DNA of 13,023 nucleotides from Lachnospiraceae bacterium. Its GTDB lineage: Bacteria > Bacillota > Clostridia > Lachnospirales > Lachnospiraceae. Under the pieces are notes generated by a model. That model saw only the letters and a program-made list of their open reading frames with translations, was not told where the DNA came from and did not search any database. Position numbers and translations under genes: made by a program. The DNA lies in NCBI GenBank assembly GCA_900771995.1, contig CAAGQC010000065.1, positions 1 through 13,023 on the forward strand. Direction: 5' to 3'. Below, piece by piece: positions 1 through 7,274 of the stretch. How positions within the stretch are numbered: the first letter of the stretch is position 1; each line of letters opens with the position of its first letter.

Positions 1-188
1 AGGCCGATCATGCCCTCCTGAATCAGATCCTCGCTGTCGCCCCCCAGAATATACATGGATTTTGCCTTGCTGCGTACCAGATTTTTATACTTGTCGCAGA
101 TGTAGTCCATCACCTGTCTGTCACCTTCCCGCAGCTGGTCGATGAGTTCTTCATCTGTCATATCATCATATTTGAAATGCTCTGCCAT
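1..188 (-). CDS. sigH: RNA polymerase sporulation sigma factor SigH, N-terminal part (cut by window edge)
   Basis: This is the first 62 codons of a minus-strand gene that runs off the left edge. The protein starts MAEHFKYDDMTDEELI and continues with the pattern of sigma-70 region 2, including REGD, DYICDKYKNLVRSKA, and GGDSEDLIQEGMIGL at residues 48-62, which corresponds to the core-RNAP-binding helix. In the SigH family this protein directs RNA polymerase to early sporulation and transition-state genes. The ATG at 186-188 is preceded by a purine-rich AAGGGGAAGG site. Its place after cysE-cysS-mrnC-rlmB matches the Bacillus subtilis order, where sigH closes the cluster. It lies 29 bp downstream of rlmB and has no obvious promoter of its own in the gap. 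The family call is strong; regions 3 and 4 cannot be seen here, so another sigma-70 subgroup is not formally excluded. Confidence 0.9.
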   Translation of the reverse strand, partial: MAEHFKYDDMTDEELIDQLREGDRQVMDYICDKYKNLVRSKAKSMYILGGDSEDLIQEGMIG

Positions 189-217
189 GCCTTCCCCTTT
201 TTCCCATTTCCGGATTC

Positions 218-961
218 CTATGCCTGCAGTCTCTGACGCACGATCTCATAGGCCAGCACGCCTGCTGCCACGGAAGCATTGAGGGAATCGATGTCTCCTT
301 TCATGGGAATAGATGCCACCATATCGCATTTTTCCTTCACCAGACGTCCTACACCCTCGCCCTCGTTGCCGATGACCAGACCGATGGGGCCTTTCAGATC
401 CAGATCATACATGGTAGTGCCCCCCATATCGGCACACACGAACCACAGTCCTTCCTTTTTCAGTTCTTCAATGGTCTTGGCCAGATTCGTCACTTTGGCT
501 ACCGGCGTATAATTCAGCGCACCCGCGGAGGTTCTTGCTACCGTTGCGGTCAGTCCGGCCGCACGGTTCTTCGGGATGATGATGCCATGGGCTCCGGCCA
601 GATTGGCGGTACGGATGATGGCTCCCAGATTGTGGGGATCCTCAATGTTATCCAGCAGGAAAATAAAAGGCGGTTCGCCCTTTTTTCTTGCTGCTTCCAG
701 AATGTCGTCCACCTCTGCGTACTCGTAAGCGGCCGCATAGGCGATGACTCCCTGATGCTTTCCGGTCTCGGATAACTGGTCCAGACGCTCCTTGGTCACA
801 TATTTTACTAATGTGTCATGCTTTTTTGCTTCTCTTTTAATGGTCATCATGGGGCCATCCTGACAGCCATCCAGAATAAACAGCTTGTCAATGGGTTTGC
901 CCGCGCGATAGGCCTCGATCACGGCATTTCTGCCTTCTATGGTAAATTCCTGATATCCCAT
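218..961 (-). CDS. rlmB: 23S rRNA 2'-O-ribose methyltransferase RlmB (TrmH/SpoU family)
   Basis: This 247-residue SPOUT-class SAM-dependent methyltransferase is expected to methylate the ribose of G2251 (E. coli numbering) in 23S rRNA. Residues 5-75 form the L30e-like substrate-binding domain, beginning IEGRNAVIEAYRAGKPIDKL. The catalytic knot domain has all three family motifs: motif 1 NLGAIIRTAN at 111-120 with the conserved Asn and Arg, motif 2 IGNEGEG at 197-203, and motif 3 DSLNASVAAGV at 225-235. The length is typical of RlmB. The ATG at 959-961 has an AAAGGA site five bases upstream. It lies 82 bp after mrnC in the same direction and just ahead of sigH. The yacP/rae1 gene that B. subtilis carries between rlmB and sigH is absent. 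TrmH-family paralogues with other RNA targets are the main alternative, but the neighbourhood favours RlmB. Confidence 0.93.
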   Translation of the reverse strand: MGYQEFTIEGRNAVIEAYRAGKPIDKLFILDGCQDGPMMTIKREAKKHDTLVKYVTKERLDQLSETGKHQGVIAYAAAYEYAEVDDILEAARKKGEPPFIFLLDNIEDPHNLGAIIRTANLAGAHGIIIPKNRAAGLTATVARTSAGALNYTPVAKVTNLAKTIEELKKEGLWFVCADMGGTTMYDLDLKGPIGLVIGNEGEGVGRLVKEKCDMVASIPMKGDIDSLNASVAAGVLAYEIVRQRLQA

Positions 962-1043
962 GTTTGTCCTTTCTATTGTGAAAATGTACTGGTTTTCCCA
1001 GCAGTCACCGGCGGTCCCACTATTTTCCTCCGGAACTGTTCCG

Positions 1044-1484
1044 TCACAGTACCATGCCCACCAGACGGATGCCGTCTTTGATCAGCTGCAGCATCCGGTC
1101 GGTCTGTCCCGTCAGGTACAGATAGCCCATCAGCGCTTCAAACCCGGTGGCTCTGCGATAGTCTGCCACGGAAGCATTTTTCGCCGTGGTGTAGGATTTG
1201 GCGTTGCGTCCTCTGCGGTACACCGCCTCCTCTTCCTCCGTCAGTTCCGGAAGCAGCGCCTCGATCATGGCAGACTGGGCCGGTGCCTTCACGTAGCGTG
1301 TGGTCTTTTTGTGCAGATCATTGGCGGAGCGGTTGGCCCTCTCCACCACCACGCTGCGGATCACCAGTTCATAGATTCCGTCTCCGATATAGGCCAGGGT
1401 CAGTGGGGAGTACGCCCGGACATCCTGCCCCTCACAGGCAAATGCTTCCTTTATTTTCGTAAGGAGGGTTATGCTCTCTTCCAT
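1044..1484 (-). CDS. mrnC: Mini-ribonuclease III (MrnC), 23S rRNA maturation
   Basis: This 146-residue protein is an RNase III catalytic domain without the double-stranded-RNA-binding domain, the defining architecture of mini-RNase III, which trims the ends of 23S rRNA precursor. The signature helix is LAYIGDGIYEL at 30-40, with the catalytic Asp at 35. Further conserved elements are KAPAQ at 66-70, YRRGRNAKS at 89-97 and DYRRATGFEALMGYLYL at 108-124, which carries the second acidic active-site residue, Glu116. The start at 1484 overlaps the end of cysS by 16 bp, with a GAAGGTG ribosome binding site inside cysS, so translation is probably coupled. The same cysS-mrnC-rlmB order is conserved in Firmicutes. 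I see no missing key residue and no truncation. Confidence 0.95.
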   Translation of the reverse strand: MEESITLLTKIKEAFACEGQDVRAYSPLTLAYIGDGIYELVIRSVVVERANRSANDLHKKTTRYVKAPAQSAMIEALLPELTEEEEAVYRRGRNAKSYTTAKNASVADYRRATGFEALMGYLYLTGQTDRMLQLIKDGIRLVGMVL

Positions 1485-2884
1485 TTTACACCTTCTCTGG
1501 TATCTTCCAGTACAATACCTTTAGCTAACAGTTCGTCGCGGATCTCATCGGCTCTTGCGAAGTTCTTCGCTTTTCTGGCAGCCTGACGTTCCTCGATCAG
1601 AGCCTCGATATCGCTGTCCAACATTTCTGCTTTTTTGTCTACGATCAGTCCGCAGATATCGGACAGGGTCACGATCTCCTGCTTCAGTGCTTCCAGGAAT
1701 GCTTTGCTGCTCTCAGCCTTGGCATTGGAATTCACGAATTTTACCAGTTCGAAGATAGCTGCCAGTGCGTCTGCGGTGTTGAAATCGTCGTCCATGGCTT
1801 CGTCGAATTTGGTTTCAAACGCCTGTGCCTCGGTGAGCAATTTCTTCTCTTCCTCGGTCATTTCGGTATCTGCTGCCTTTTCCAGTAAGAACTTCAGATT
1901 GTCCACGCTGGTGACGATTCTCTCATAACCGTTCTTCGCTGCTTCCATTAAGTCAGCGCTGAAATTCAGCGGGCTTCTGTAATGTGCGGACAGCATGAAG
2001 AAACGCAGTACCTGCAGATCGTATTTTTCGGAGATCTCCCGGACCGTAAAGAAGTTGCCCAGAGACTTGGACATCTTGCGGTTGTCAATGTTCAGGAAAG
2101 CATTGTGCATCCAGTATTTTGCAAAAGGCTTGTCATTGGCTGCCTCAGACTGTGCAATCTCATTCTCGTGGTGGGGGAAAATCAGATCCTCGCCGCCGGC
2201 ATGAATGTCGATCTCCTCGCCCAGATAACGTTTGCTCATAACGGAACACTCGATATGCCAGCCGGGACGTCCCTGACACCAGCAGGAATCCCAGTAAGGC
2301 TCGCCTTCTTTTTTCGGCTTCCACAGTACGAAATCCAGAGGATCTTCCTTCTGATCCTCACCGGAGACTAACAGGGAACGGTTACCGCCCTGCAGATCGT
2401 CCAGATTCTTGTGGGACAGCTTGCCGTAGCCCTTGAAGCTTCTGGTGCGGAAATATACAGTGCCGTCTGCCGCGGGATACGCATGTCCCTTGTCGATCAG
2501 AGTCTGGATCATGTCTAACATGCCGCCGATCTCCTCGGTAGCCTTGGGGTTCTTGGTGGCGGGCTTGATATTCATGCCCTCCATGTCCTTTTTACACTCC
2601 GCGATATAACGCTCGGAGATCACGCCGGGCTCCACGCCCTCTTCGTTGGCTTTCTTGATGATCTTGTCATCCACGTCCGTGAAGTTGGATACATAATTTA
2701 CTTCATAGCCCTTGTATTCCATGTAACGGCGCACCGTATCGAATACGATCATGGGGCGCGCATTTCCGATGTGGATCAGGTTGTATACGGTGGGGCCGCA
2801 GACATACATTTTTACCTTGCCGGGCTCCAGAGGCTTAAATTCTTCTTTTCTCTTGCTTAAGGTGTTGTAGATTTGAATACTCAT
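1469..2884 (-). CDS. cysS: Cysteine--tRNA ligase
   Basis: This is a complete class Ia cysteinyl-tRNA synthetase of 471 residues, which charges tRNA-Cys in the cytoplasm. The N-terminal Rossmann fold contains MYVCGPTVYN at 26-35 and the HIGN signature at 38-41. The KMSKS loop is at 270-274. The zinc site that discriminates cysteine is complete: Cys29, Cys213 (GWHIECS), His238 and Glu242 (PHHENE), with the same spacing as the E. coli ligands. The C-terminal helical DALR and anticodon-binding regions follow, ending REGVKWKRA. The start at 2884 has an AAAGGA site. It sits 47 bp downstream of cysE and overlaps mrnC at its 3' end. Its expression should depend on the upstream T-box that reads uncharged tRNA-Cys, giving direct feedback on its own substrate. 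Confidence 0.98.
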   Translation of the reverse strand: MSIQIYNTLSKRKEEFKPLEPGKVKMYVCGPTVYNLIHIGNARPMIVFDTVRRYMEYKGYEVNYVSNFTDVDDKIIKKANEEGVEPGVISERYIAECKKDMEGMNIKPATKNPKATEEIGGMLDMIQTLIDKGHAYPAADGTVYFRTRSFKGYGKLSHKNLDDLQGGNRSLLVSGEDQKEDPLDFVLWKPKKEGEPYWDSCWCQGRPGWHIECSVMSKRYLGEEIDIHAGGEDLIFPHHENEIAQSEAANDKPFAKYWMHNAFLNIDNRKMSKSLGNFFTVREISEKYDLQVLRFFMLSAHYRSPLNFSADLMEAAKNGYERIVTSVDNLKFLLEKAADTEMTEEEKKLLTEAQAFETKFDEAMDDDFNTADALAAIFELVKFVNSNAKAESSKAFLEALKQEIVTLSDICGLIVDKKAEMLDSDIEALIEERQAARKAKNFARADEIRDELLAKGIVLEDTREGVKWKRA

Positions 2885-2931
2885 GATTTATCCTTTCCTG
2901 ATTGCATTTTTTGCAATGATCTATCTCTATT

Positions 2932-3657
2932 TTACACTATCTTGTCTTTTTCCGCAGGTCGGCTCTGCACCTCGGCTCCTGCACTCATTACCACCAGCCT
3001 GCGCAGTTGCTTTAATTCATCTTCCATTTCCAGTACCCGGTTGGTCAGTTCGGAATTCTCACGCTGCAATACCGTGATATCCTCCCGTACCGGATCGGGG
3101 AGATCCGTCTGGTTCATGGTCTCCTGAGGGAGGCTTGCGTTGTTACGCTTTACCACGCGCCCCGGCACACCCACGACAGTAGATCCGGGCGGCACTTCAC
3201 TTAAGACCACGCTTCCGGCGCCGATCTTGGAATTATCTCCAATGGTGAAGGATCCCAGGACTTTCGCTCCCGCACTGATCATGACGTTGTTGCCGATGGT
3301 GGGGTGACGCTTGCCGTGCTCCTTACCGGTTCCGCCCAGAGTGACCCCCTGATACAGAGTCACGTTATCACCAATAATGGTGGTCTCACCAATGATGACC
3401 CCATTGCCGTGATCGATGAAAAATCCCTTGCCGATCTGTGCACCGGGATGGATCTCGATGCCGGTCTTGCGCACGCCCCGCTGAGAGATATACCGCGCCC
3501 AGAAATAATGTCCACTCAGGTACAACTTATGCGCCAGTCTGTAATGGATCATGACCTTGAAGCTGGGATACAGCAGAACCTCCATGGAGGAATGAATCGC
3601 CGGATCACGTTCCTTGATAATACGGACTTCTTCTTTTAAATTTTTGATGATGCCCAT
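2932..3657 (-). CDS. cysE: Serine O-acetyltransferase CysE with C-terminal coiled coil
   Basis: This 241-residue enzyme makes O-acetylserine from serine and acetyl-CoA, the committed step of cysteine synthesis. Residues 1-65 form the helical N-terminal region. Residues 66-165 are a left-handed beta-helix of hexapeptide repeats containing DHGNGVIIGET (82-92, catalytic His83), LGGTGKEHGKRHPTIG (107-122, His118) and KIGAGSVVL. The GVPGRVV closure is at 163-169. Beyond it lies an unusual tail: about residues 188-222 have heptad-spaced hydrophobics and charged residues typical of a coiled coil, and the protein ends in DKIV. Bacillus CysE lacks such a long zipper. The start at 3657 has a GAGGTGAG site. 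It is the first gene after the Cys T-box, so full-length transcription should rise when tRNA-Cys is uncharged. Confidence 0.96.
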   Translation of the reverse strand: MGIIKNLKEEVRIIKERDPAIHSSMEVLLYPSFKVMIHYRLAHKLYLSGHYFWARYISQRGVRKTGIEIHPGAQIGKGFFIDHGNGVIIGETTIIGDNVTLYQGVTLGGTGKEHGKRHPTIGNNVMISAGAKVLGSFTIGDNSKIGAGSVVLSEVPPGSTVVGVPGRVVKRNNASLPQETMNQTDLPDPVREDITVLQRENSELTNRVLEMEDELKQLRRLVVMSAGAEVQSRPAEKDKIV

Positions 3658-3669
3658 GTTCTCACCTCG

Positions 3670-3720
3670 AAAAAAATACCGCGAACAAACTCTTCTCTTA
3701 GAGACGAATTTATCCGCGGT
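3670..3720 (-). terminator. Regulated intrinsic terminator of the Cys T-box
   Basis: On the minus strand ACCGCG pairs with CGCGGT, inside which AAA/TTT and TCTC/GAGA segments form an interrupted stem with a TTA loop. Seven Ts follow at 3670-3676. The 5' arm overlaps the T-box core, so this hairpin and the antiterminator are mutually exclusive, as expected for transcription-attenuating T-boxes. Confidence 0.85.
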
Positions 3721-3976
3721 TCCACTCTACTTAAGGGGCAATGCCCTTCACTCTGACGTTCTACGTCCGGCGTTTTACGCCCCGTGTAGAACACCGTGCA
3801 TATAACGGGTGCTCACCGGATCCGGATACTTATATCTGTTCCCCGGATCAGCTCACAGGCGCACTTCCTTTTCCTCAGACGAAAACCGCTCCCAGCTATC
3901 TGCGGCTTCTCTCTGGCGTCCCACCGAAAAGTACTTTTCCTGCTCCATGCCTTTACTGAATATATGATAATTCCTA
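3670..3976 (-). promoter_or_regulatory. T-box riboswitch leader, cysteine specific
   Basis: This untranslated leader of about 300 nt lies between its promoter and cysE. The T-box itself reads AGAGTGGAACCGCGG on the minus strand (3714-3728), an exact match to the family core that pairs with the tRNA acceptor end. The Stem I region contains the AGAGAG element and GCTGGGAGC, followed by GGAAGTGCGCC. The specifier triplet in that segment is TGC at 3861-3863, a cysteine codon, consistent with the downstream cysE and cysS. Two similar small hairpins (GGCGTAAAACGCC, GACGTAGAACGTC) precede the T-box. A terminator hairpin with seven Ts follows. T-box leaders bind cognate tRNA; the uncharged form stabilises the antiterminator. 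The specifier assignment rests on position and context, without a folded model. Confidence 0.93.
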
Positions 3977-3982
3977 CTAAAT

Positions 3983-4011
3983 AAGATATGCAAAAATACA
4001 GGTTTTGTCAA
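3983..4011 (-). promoter_or_regulatory. Sigma-A-type promoter of the cysE T-box operon
   Basis: A perfect -35 TTGACA (4006-4011) is followed after 17 bp by TATCTT (3983-3988) on the minus strand. Transcription would begin near 3976, just before the T-box Stem I. The -35 lies only 18 bp past the stop codon of the upstream M56 gene, and no terminator separates them. Confidence 0.8.
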
Positions 4012-4028
4012 CCCCGGAGTAAATCTTC

Positions 4029-6737
4029 TTACCAAAGTCCACGCTGTGCGTCCGAAGCAATCCCATTTTCTCCTCGGAGATAGATTCCTTCACCGGTGAT
4101 CCACGCCCTGCGGATGTCTGCTTCGATGCTTCCGGTCTCCTGTAATTTTTCCCCGTCGTAGGTGAAAAATACGGTTCTTGCCTTAGCGTCATCTCCGGTC
4201 TCATACAGTGCGATCACGATCTGCTTCCCATCCGGACTGAAGGCAAGGATGCTGTTATCTAACCGTCTGGCATGGCGGCTCTCGCTGTTACCTTCCACTC
4301 CGAAGGTATAATCCACCGGACTGTTTTCTTCCCCGTTCTTCCAGGCTTCCGTCTGTAGCGTAATCCGCTCCGCTGCCGCATCTCCATCCAGATCGATCAA
4401 CGCATAGGTCTCAGAAAAAGTTCTCTGGGACACATCGCATACCATACCGGGATGAGATAAAATATCTTCCCGCCATTCCACAGCATACCGGTCCCTTGAC
4501 ACCTGATCCAGCCTGTCAGCTCCGGCGTCCAGACCACTGACGGAATACTGCTGATAGAGTTCTCCGTTGCCGTTATAGACTGTCACGAAACCATTCTGTA
4601 CTTTCATGGAAAACGGAAGCACAGGTTCTGCCGTTTCTTCACCGGTCAATTCCCATCCGGTATCACCTGCCAGGCTGCAGTTCTTCACCGTATACAGCGT
4701 AGATTTCCCATCCTCCTGTAAATACTCCGCCGCTTCTGTCATATAGAATACCCTGCTGCCCATCCAGCCGATACTGCTGTCCTCCTGCACCTTTTCGTTA
4801 TAAGCGTTGGAAGTATTGTAGTAAGTCCGGTCACAGATTGCAGCCGATGCCATATTTTCCGGGATGCCATCCTCAGACACACACCGGAAGGTATGATTAT
4901 ACATCACATAGATTCCGCAGCTGGACACCTGAATATGAATACCGGAACCGGAATAGCTTCCGATCTTCGTCTCCAGATACTCCGTATACTGGCCCGCCGG
5001 CATATTTTCCGGAGAATACGCTTCGTATTCCACATAGACTCTCCGGGCGGACTGCTCTCCCGGGAGCGGACCGATCTTCTGTCCGGATGCCGCACTCACA
5101 TCTCCGGTGGATAACAGCCAGATCTTCTGTTCCTCCTCCGCCAGTACCATGGGAATCTCGATCACAGAACCATCCTTCTCAAAAGTATACTCCACATTGA
5201 CCACCGATCCTTCTCCCATACGGTCATCGTCATAGAGCTGGTACTGTCTTGCTGCCCCGTAGAGGACTTCCGTCACCTCACCGGTACCTTTTCCCAGCGA
5301 AAGGAGCTGCTTTGCTGCCGTCACAGGATCCTTATAATCCTCGTAGAATCTGTGCTCTTCCGCCCCGAGTCGCTCCTCCAGACGGCTGAGTTGGAACATT
5401 TCCCAGCTTGCAGGATTCCCGGCATACCTTCTGTGATTCACATACCATCCCTTCTCCTGTGCAAAGGAATGGGTGCTCTCGATCCGTTCGGGGGAATAAA
5501 ATTCCGAGAAATCGGATCTCGTCTCAAGCGTTGCCTGAGACAGCTTTTCCGCATAAGCATCCCACTCTTCCTGTGTCCAGGAATCCTCCCCGGAATACTC
5601 CGTGTCACTGATATCCACCGGCTCGTTCTGGGCAGACGGCGCAGTCTCCATAGGAAGTTTTTCCTCACTGCGGTCTCCTCCCGGATTACTGCACAGGCAG
5701 ATGATGAGTGCTGCGATCACCGCCACCGCGCCTATGAGGATCCAGAACGGAGGTTTGCGATAATCCAGCACATGACGGATCCGGTTCTTCACATGATCCT
5801 CTCCGAAGGATAACAGCGCACAGATCGTACCACCACGGTATTTTCTCCACCTGCCGTCGCTGGCTTCCTCCAGCAGCGTATAAGAATAGACCTTCTTGCT
5901 TTCCTCTCCCAGAAGCTTTACCACTTTTTCATCACAGGACATCTCGCAGTCCATATTCATCAGGTAAAAGGCCAGCCACACCAGCGGGTTGAACCAATGC
6001 ACGCAGCAGATAAAAAGTGCCGCCGGTTTAATCCGGTAGTCTCTCCTCTGCAAATGTACCCGTTCATGGCACAGCACCACCGCCCGGCTCTCCCCGTCCA
6101 GTTCCGCCGCCAGATAGATGATCGGATGCAGGATGCCCATGACAAAAGAAAGGTGTCCGCCTTCGATCTCACAGATTCCCTCTTCCACCTTGCGAACACC
6201 GTTTCCCGGCTGGCGCAGGCGGCAATACATCCGCAGATAAGAAAACAGGTGATACCCGGCGAAGCCACAGAATCCAAGGATCCACAGATACGGCAGTACG
6301 ATACGCAACAGGGTTTTCAATGTCTGCGTACTGTGAGCCGACAACATTTCCGGTGTCGGATCGGACATAGCGGATGCTTCTGCGGCTGCCTGCACCGGTA
6401 TCGTTGTTCCCACTGTCCGGGGATCTTCCGCATCCGAATTTTCCCCGACAGCTTTTTCTCCGGCAGTTTCCTCATTCTGCGTGGAATCCCCCGGCGCTGT
6501 CAGAGACGCACTCTCCGTCTGTCCTGCCACCAGCCGCTCCGGGATCAGACTGATCTGCGTCTGTGGAAATACCGGACAGCACAGACGCAGGAACACGATT
6601 CCCCACAGCAGATAAGAACACCATCTGGGTGCCCTGCGCAGTACCAGTCTCGCCACCAGCACCAGCAGAATGCAATAGCTTCCCACAAGACTTAAGTTAC
6701 AAACTATCCCAAACACCTTCTCCAAAATCTCCCTCAT
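4029..6737 (-). CDS. BlaR1/MecR1-like M56 membrane metalloprotease with an unknown ectodomain
   Basis: This 902-residue membrane sensor-protease belongs to peptidase family M56. Transmembrane segments are visible near 13-32, 40-57, 143-165 and 331-349. A zinc-protease core carries HERVH at 224-228 (HExxH) with the downstream CEMSCDE at 264-270 supplying the third ligand, as in BlaR1. BlaR1 relatives are activated through an extracellular domain and trigger cleavage of the BlaI repressor. Here residues 350-902 form the presumed outside part. They show no convincing SxxK...SxN...KTG transpeptidase set, unlike true BlaR1. They contain a calcium-loop-like DLDGDAAAE (782-790) and a possible beta-propeller-like LAFSPDGKQI (831-840). 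It starts 36 bp after blaI with GGAGGAG upstream. No beta-lactamase or PBP gene lies nearby, so the ligand is unknown and a role in drug resistance should not be assumed. Confidence 0.88.
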   Translation of the reverse strand: MREILEKVFGIVCNLSLVGSYCILLVLVARLVLRRAPRWCSYLLWGIVFLRLCCPVFPQTQISLIPERLVAGQTESASLTAPGDSTQNEETAGEKAVGENSDAEDPRTVGTTIPVQAAAEASAMSDPTPEMLSAHSTQTLKTLLRIVLPYLWILGFCGFAGYHLFSYLRMYCRLRQPGNGVRKVEEGICEIEGGHLSFVMGILHPIIYLAAELDGESRAVVLCHERVHLQRRDYRIKPAALFICCVHWFNPLVWLAFYLMNMDCEMSCDEKVVKLLGEESKKVYSYTLLEEASDGRWRKYRGGTICALLSFGEDHVKNRIRHVLDYRKPPFWILIGAVAVIAALIICLCSNPGGDRSEEKLPMETAPSAQNEPVDISDTEYSGEDSWTQEEWDAYAEKLSQATLETRSDFSEFYSPERIESTHSFAQEKGWYVNHRRYAGNPASWEMFQLSRLEERLGAEEHRFYEDYKDPVTAAKQLLSLGKGTGEVTEVLYGAARQYQLYDDDRMGEGSVVNVEYTFEKDGSVIEIPMVLAEEEQKIWLLSTGDVSAASGQKIGPLPGEQSARRVYVEYEAYSPENMPAGQYTEYLETKIGSYSGSGIHIQVSSCGIYVMYNHTFRCVSEDGIPENMASAAICDRTYYNTSNAYNEKVQEDSSIGWMGSRVFYMTEAAEYLQEDGKSTLYTVKNCSLAGDTGWELTGEETAEPVLPFSMKVQNGFVTVYNGNGELYQQYSVSGLDAGADRLDQVSRDRYAVEWREDILSHPGMVCDVSQRTFSETYALIDLDGDAAAERITLQTEAWKNGEENSPVDYTFGVEGNSESRHARRLDNSILAFSPDGKQIVIALYETGDDAKARTVFFTYDGEKLQETGSIEADIRRAWITGEGIYLRGENGIASDAQRGLW

Positions 6738-6773
6738 ACGGTCTCCTCCCGACTTTCTGTGGCTGTCTGTCTC

Positions 6774-7127
6774 CTACCCCTTATAATCCTCGATCATGGC
6801 TTCGATCTCGGCGATCTGGGCCGCACTGAGCTTCTTGCTCTGGATAAATGCGGCGATCATCTTCGGCAGAGAACCGCCGTAGGCTTTCTCCACAAAGGCC
6901 TCTCCCTGTGCCCTGTGATATTCCTCTTTGTTCAGCACAGAAGAGACGATGGCATTCTCATTTTTGAAGATCCCATTCTCACAAAGCTTTTTAATAAACG
7001 TATAGGTGGTGGATTTCTTCCAGCCGAACTTCTCCGCACACTGCTTTACCAGTTCCCCGGAACCAACGGGTTCCTCCTCCCAGATCACCTCTGCAAATTT
7101 GTATTCCGTCTCAGTCATCTGATACAT
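6774..7127 (-). CDS. BlaI/MecI/CopY-family transcriptional repressor
   Basis: This 117-residue winged-helix repressor fits the BlaI/MecI family in length. The N-terminal half has the family pattern TETEYKFAEVIWEEEPVGSG followed by the recognition region FGWKKSTTYTFIKKLCENGIF (34-54). The rest, from about 65 to 117, is the helical dimerisation part. BlaI proteins bind operator dyads as dimers and are inactivated by proteolysis when the partner M56 protease is stimulated. The start at 7127 has a strong AAGGAGG site with seven-base spacing. The gene precedes the M56 gene by 36 bp in one operon, the usual blaI-blaR1 order. A promoter with two operator-like repeats lies upstream, which supports autoregulation. 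Any additional target outside the window cannot be judged. Confidence 0.93.
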   Translation of the reverse strand: MYQMTETEYKFAEVIWEEEPVGSGELVKQCAEKFGWKKSTTYTFIKKLCENGIFKNENAIVSSVLNKEEYHRAQGEAFVEKAYGGSLPKMIAAFIQSKKLSAAQIAEIEAMIEDYKG

Positions 7128-7180
7128 TTCTGTTCCTCCTTGTATCCTTCTTGTTTGTTTTCTAATTAAATCATAGGCCT

Positions 7181-7219
7181 AGAAAAACAAATGTCTGCTA
7201 TGCAGCCACCTGTTTTTCT
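7181..7219. repeat. Nested inverted repeat in the blaI leader
   Basis: A 9-bp perfect inverted repeat (AGAAAAACA at 7181-7189, TGTTTTTCT at 7211-7219) encloses a second one, CTGC-TAT-GCAG (7195-7205). In the minus-strand transcript this would be a two-tier hairpin ending in a U-rich arm. It could be a weak terminator for ispF readthrough or a leader structure of blaI. Nothing else is recognisable in the leader except a 12-bp direct repeat (7159-7170 and 7264-7275). Confidence 0.5.
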
Positions 7220-7241
7220 CTGAGTTCATTACATTATAAAA

Positions 7242-7260
7242 GGTCGATAGTATACAGACC
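7242..7260 (+). promoter_or_regulatory. Operator-like site 2, just downstream of the start point
   Basis: The site reads GGTCGATAGTATACAGACC on the plus strand and is itself pseudo-palindromic (GGTC...GACC). Its centre is 33 bp, about three helical turns, from site 1, which would place two repressor dimers on the same face of the DNA. Confidence 0.6.
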
Positions 7261-7274
7261 TTATTTCTAATTAA

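Noticed and set aside
960..1586. 208-codon plus-strand open frame opposite mrnC and the end of cysS
   Set aside because: It lies antisense to clear mrnC and cysS coding sequence, and its product has no recognisable motifs.
2901..2917. ATTGCA/TGCAAT inverted repeat between cysE and cysS as a terminator
   Set aside because: Only six weak pairs and no T-run after it on the minus strand; it lies just before the cysS ribosome binding site inside the operon.
4029..5690. Penicillin-binding sensor domain in the M56 protein
   Set aside because: An isolated SGQK (551-554) and KGTG (483-486) exist, but they are in the wrong order and spacing and no SxN motif fits, so the tetrad looks like chance.
5997..6695. 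232-codon plus-strand open frame opposite the M56 gene
   Set aside because: It is antisense to the HExxH and transmembrane coding region; its product is Arg/His/Gln-rich as expected of a shadow frame.
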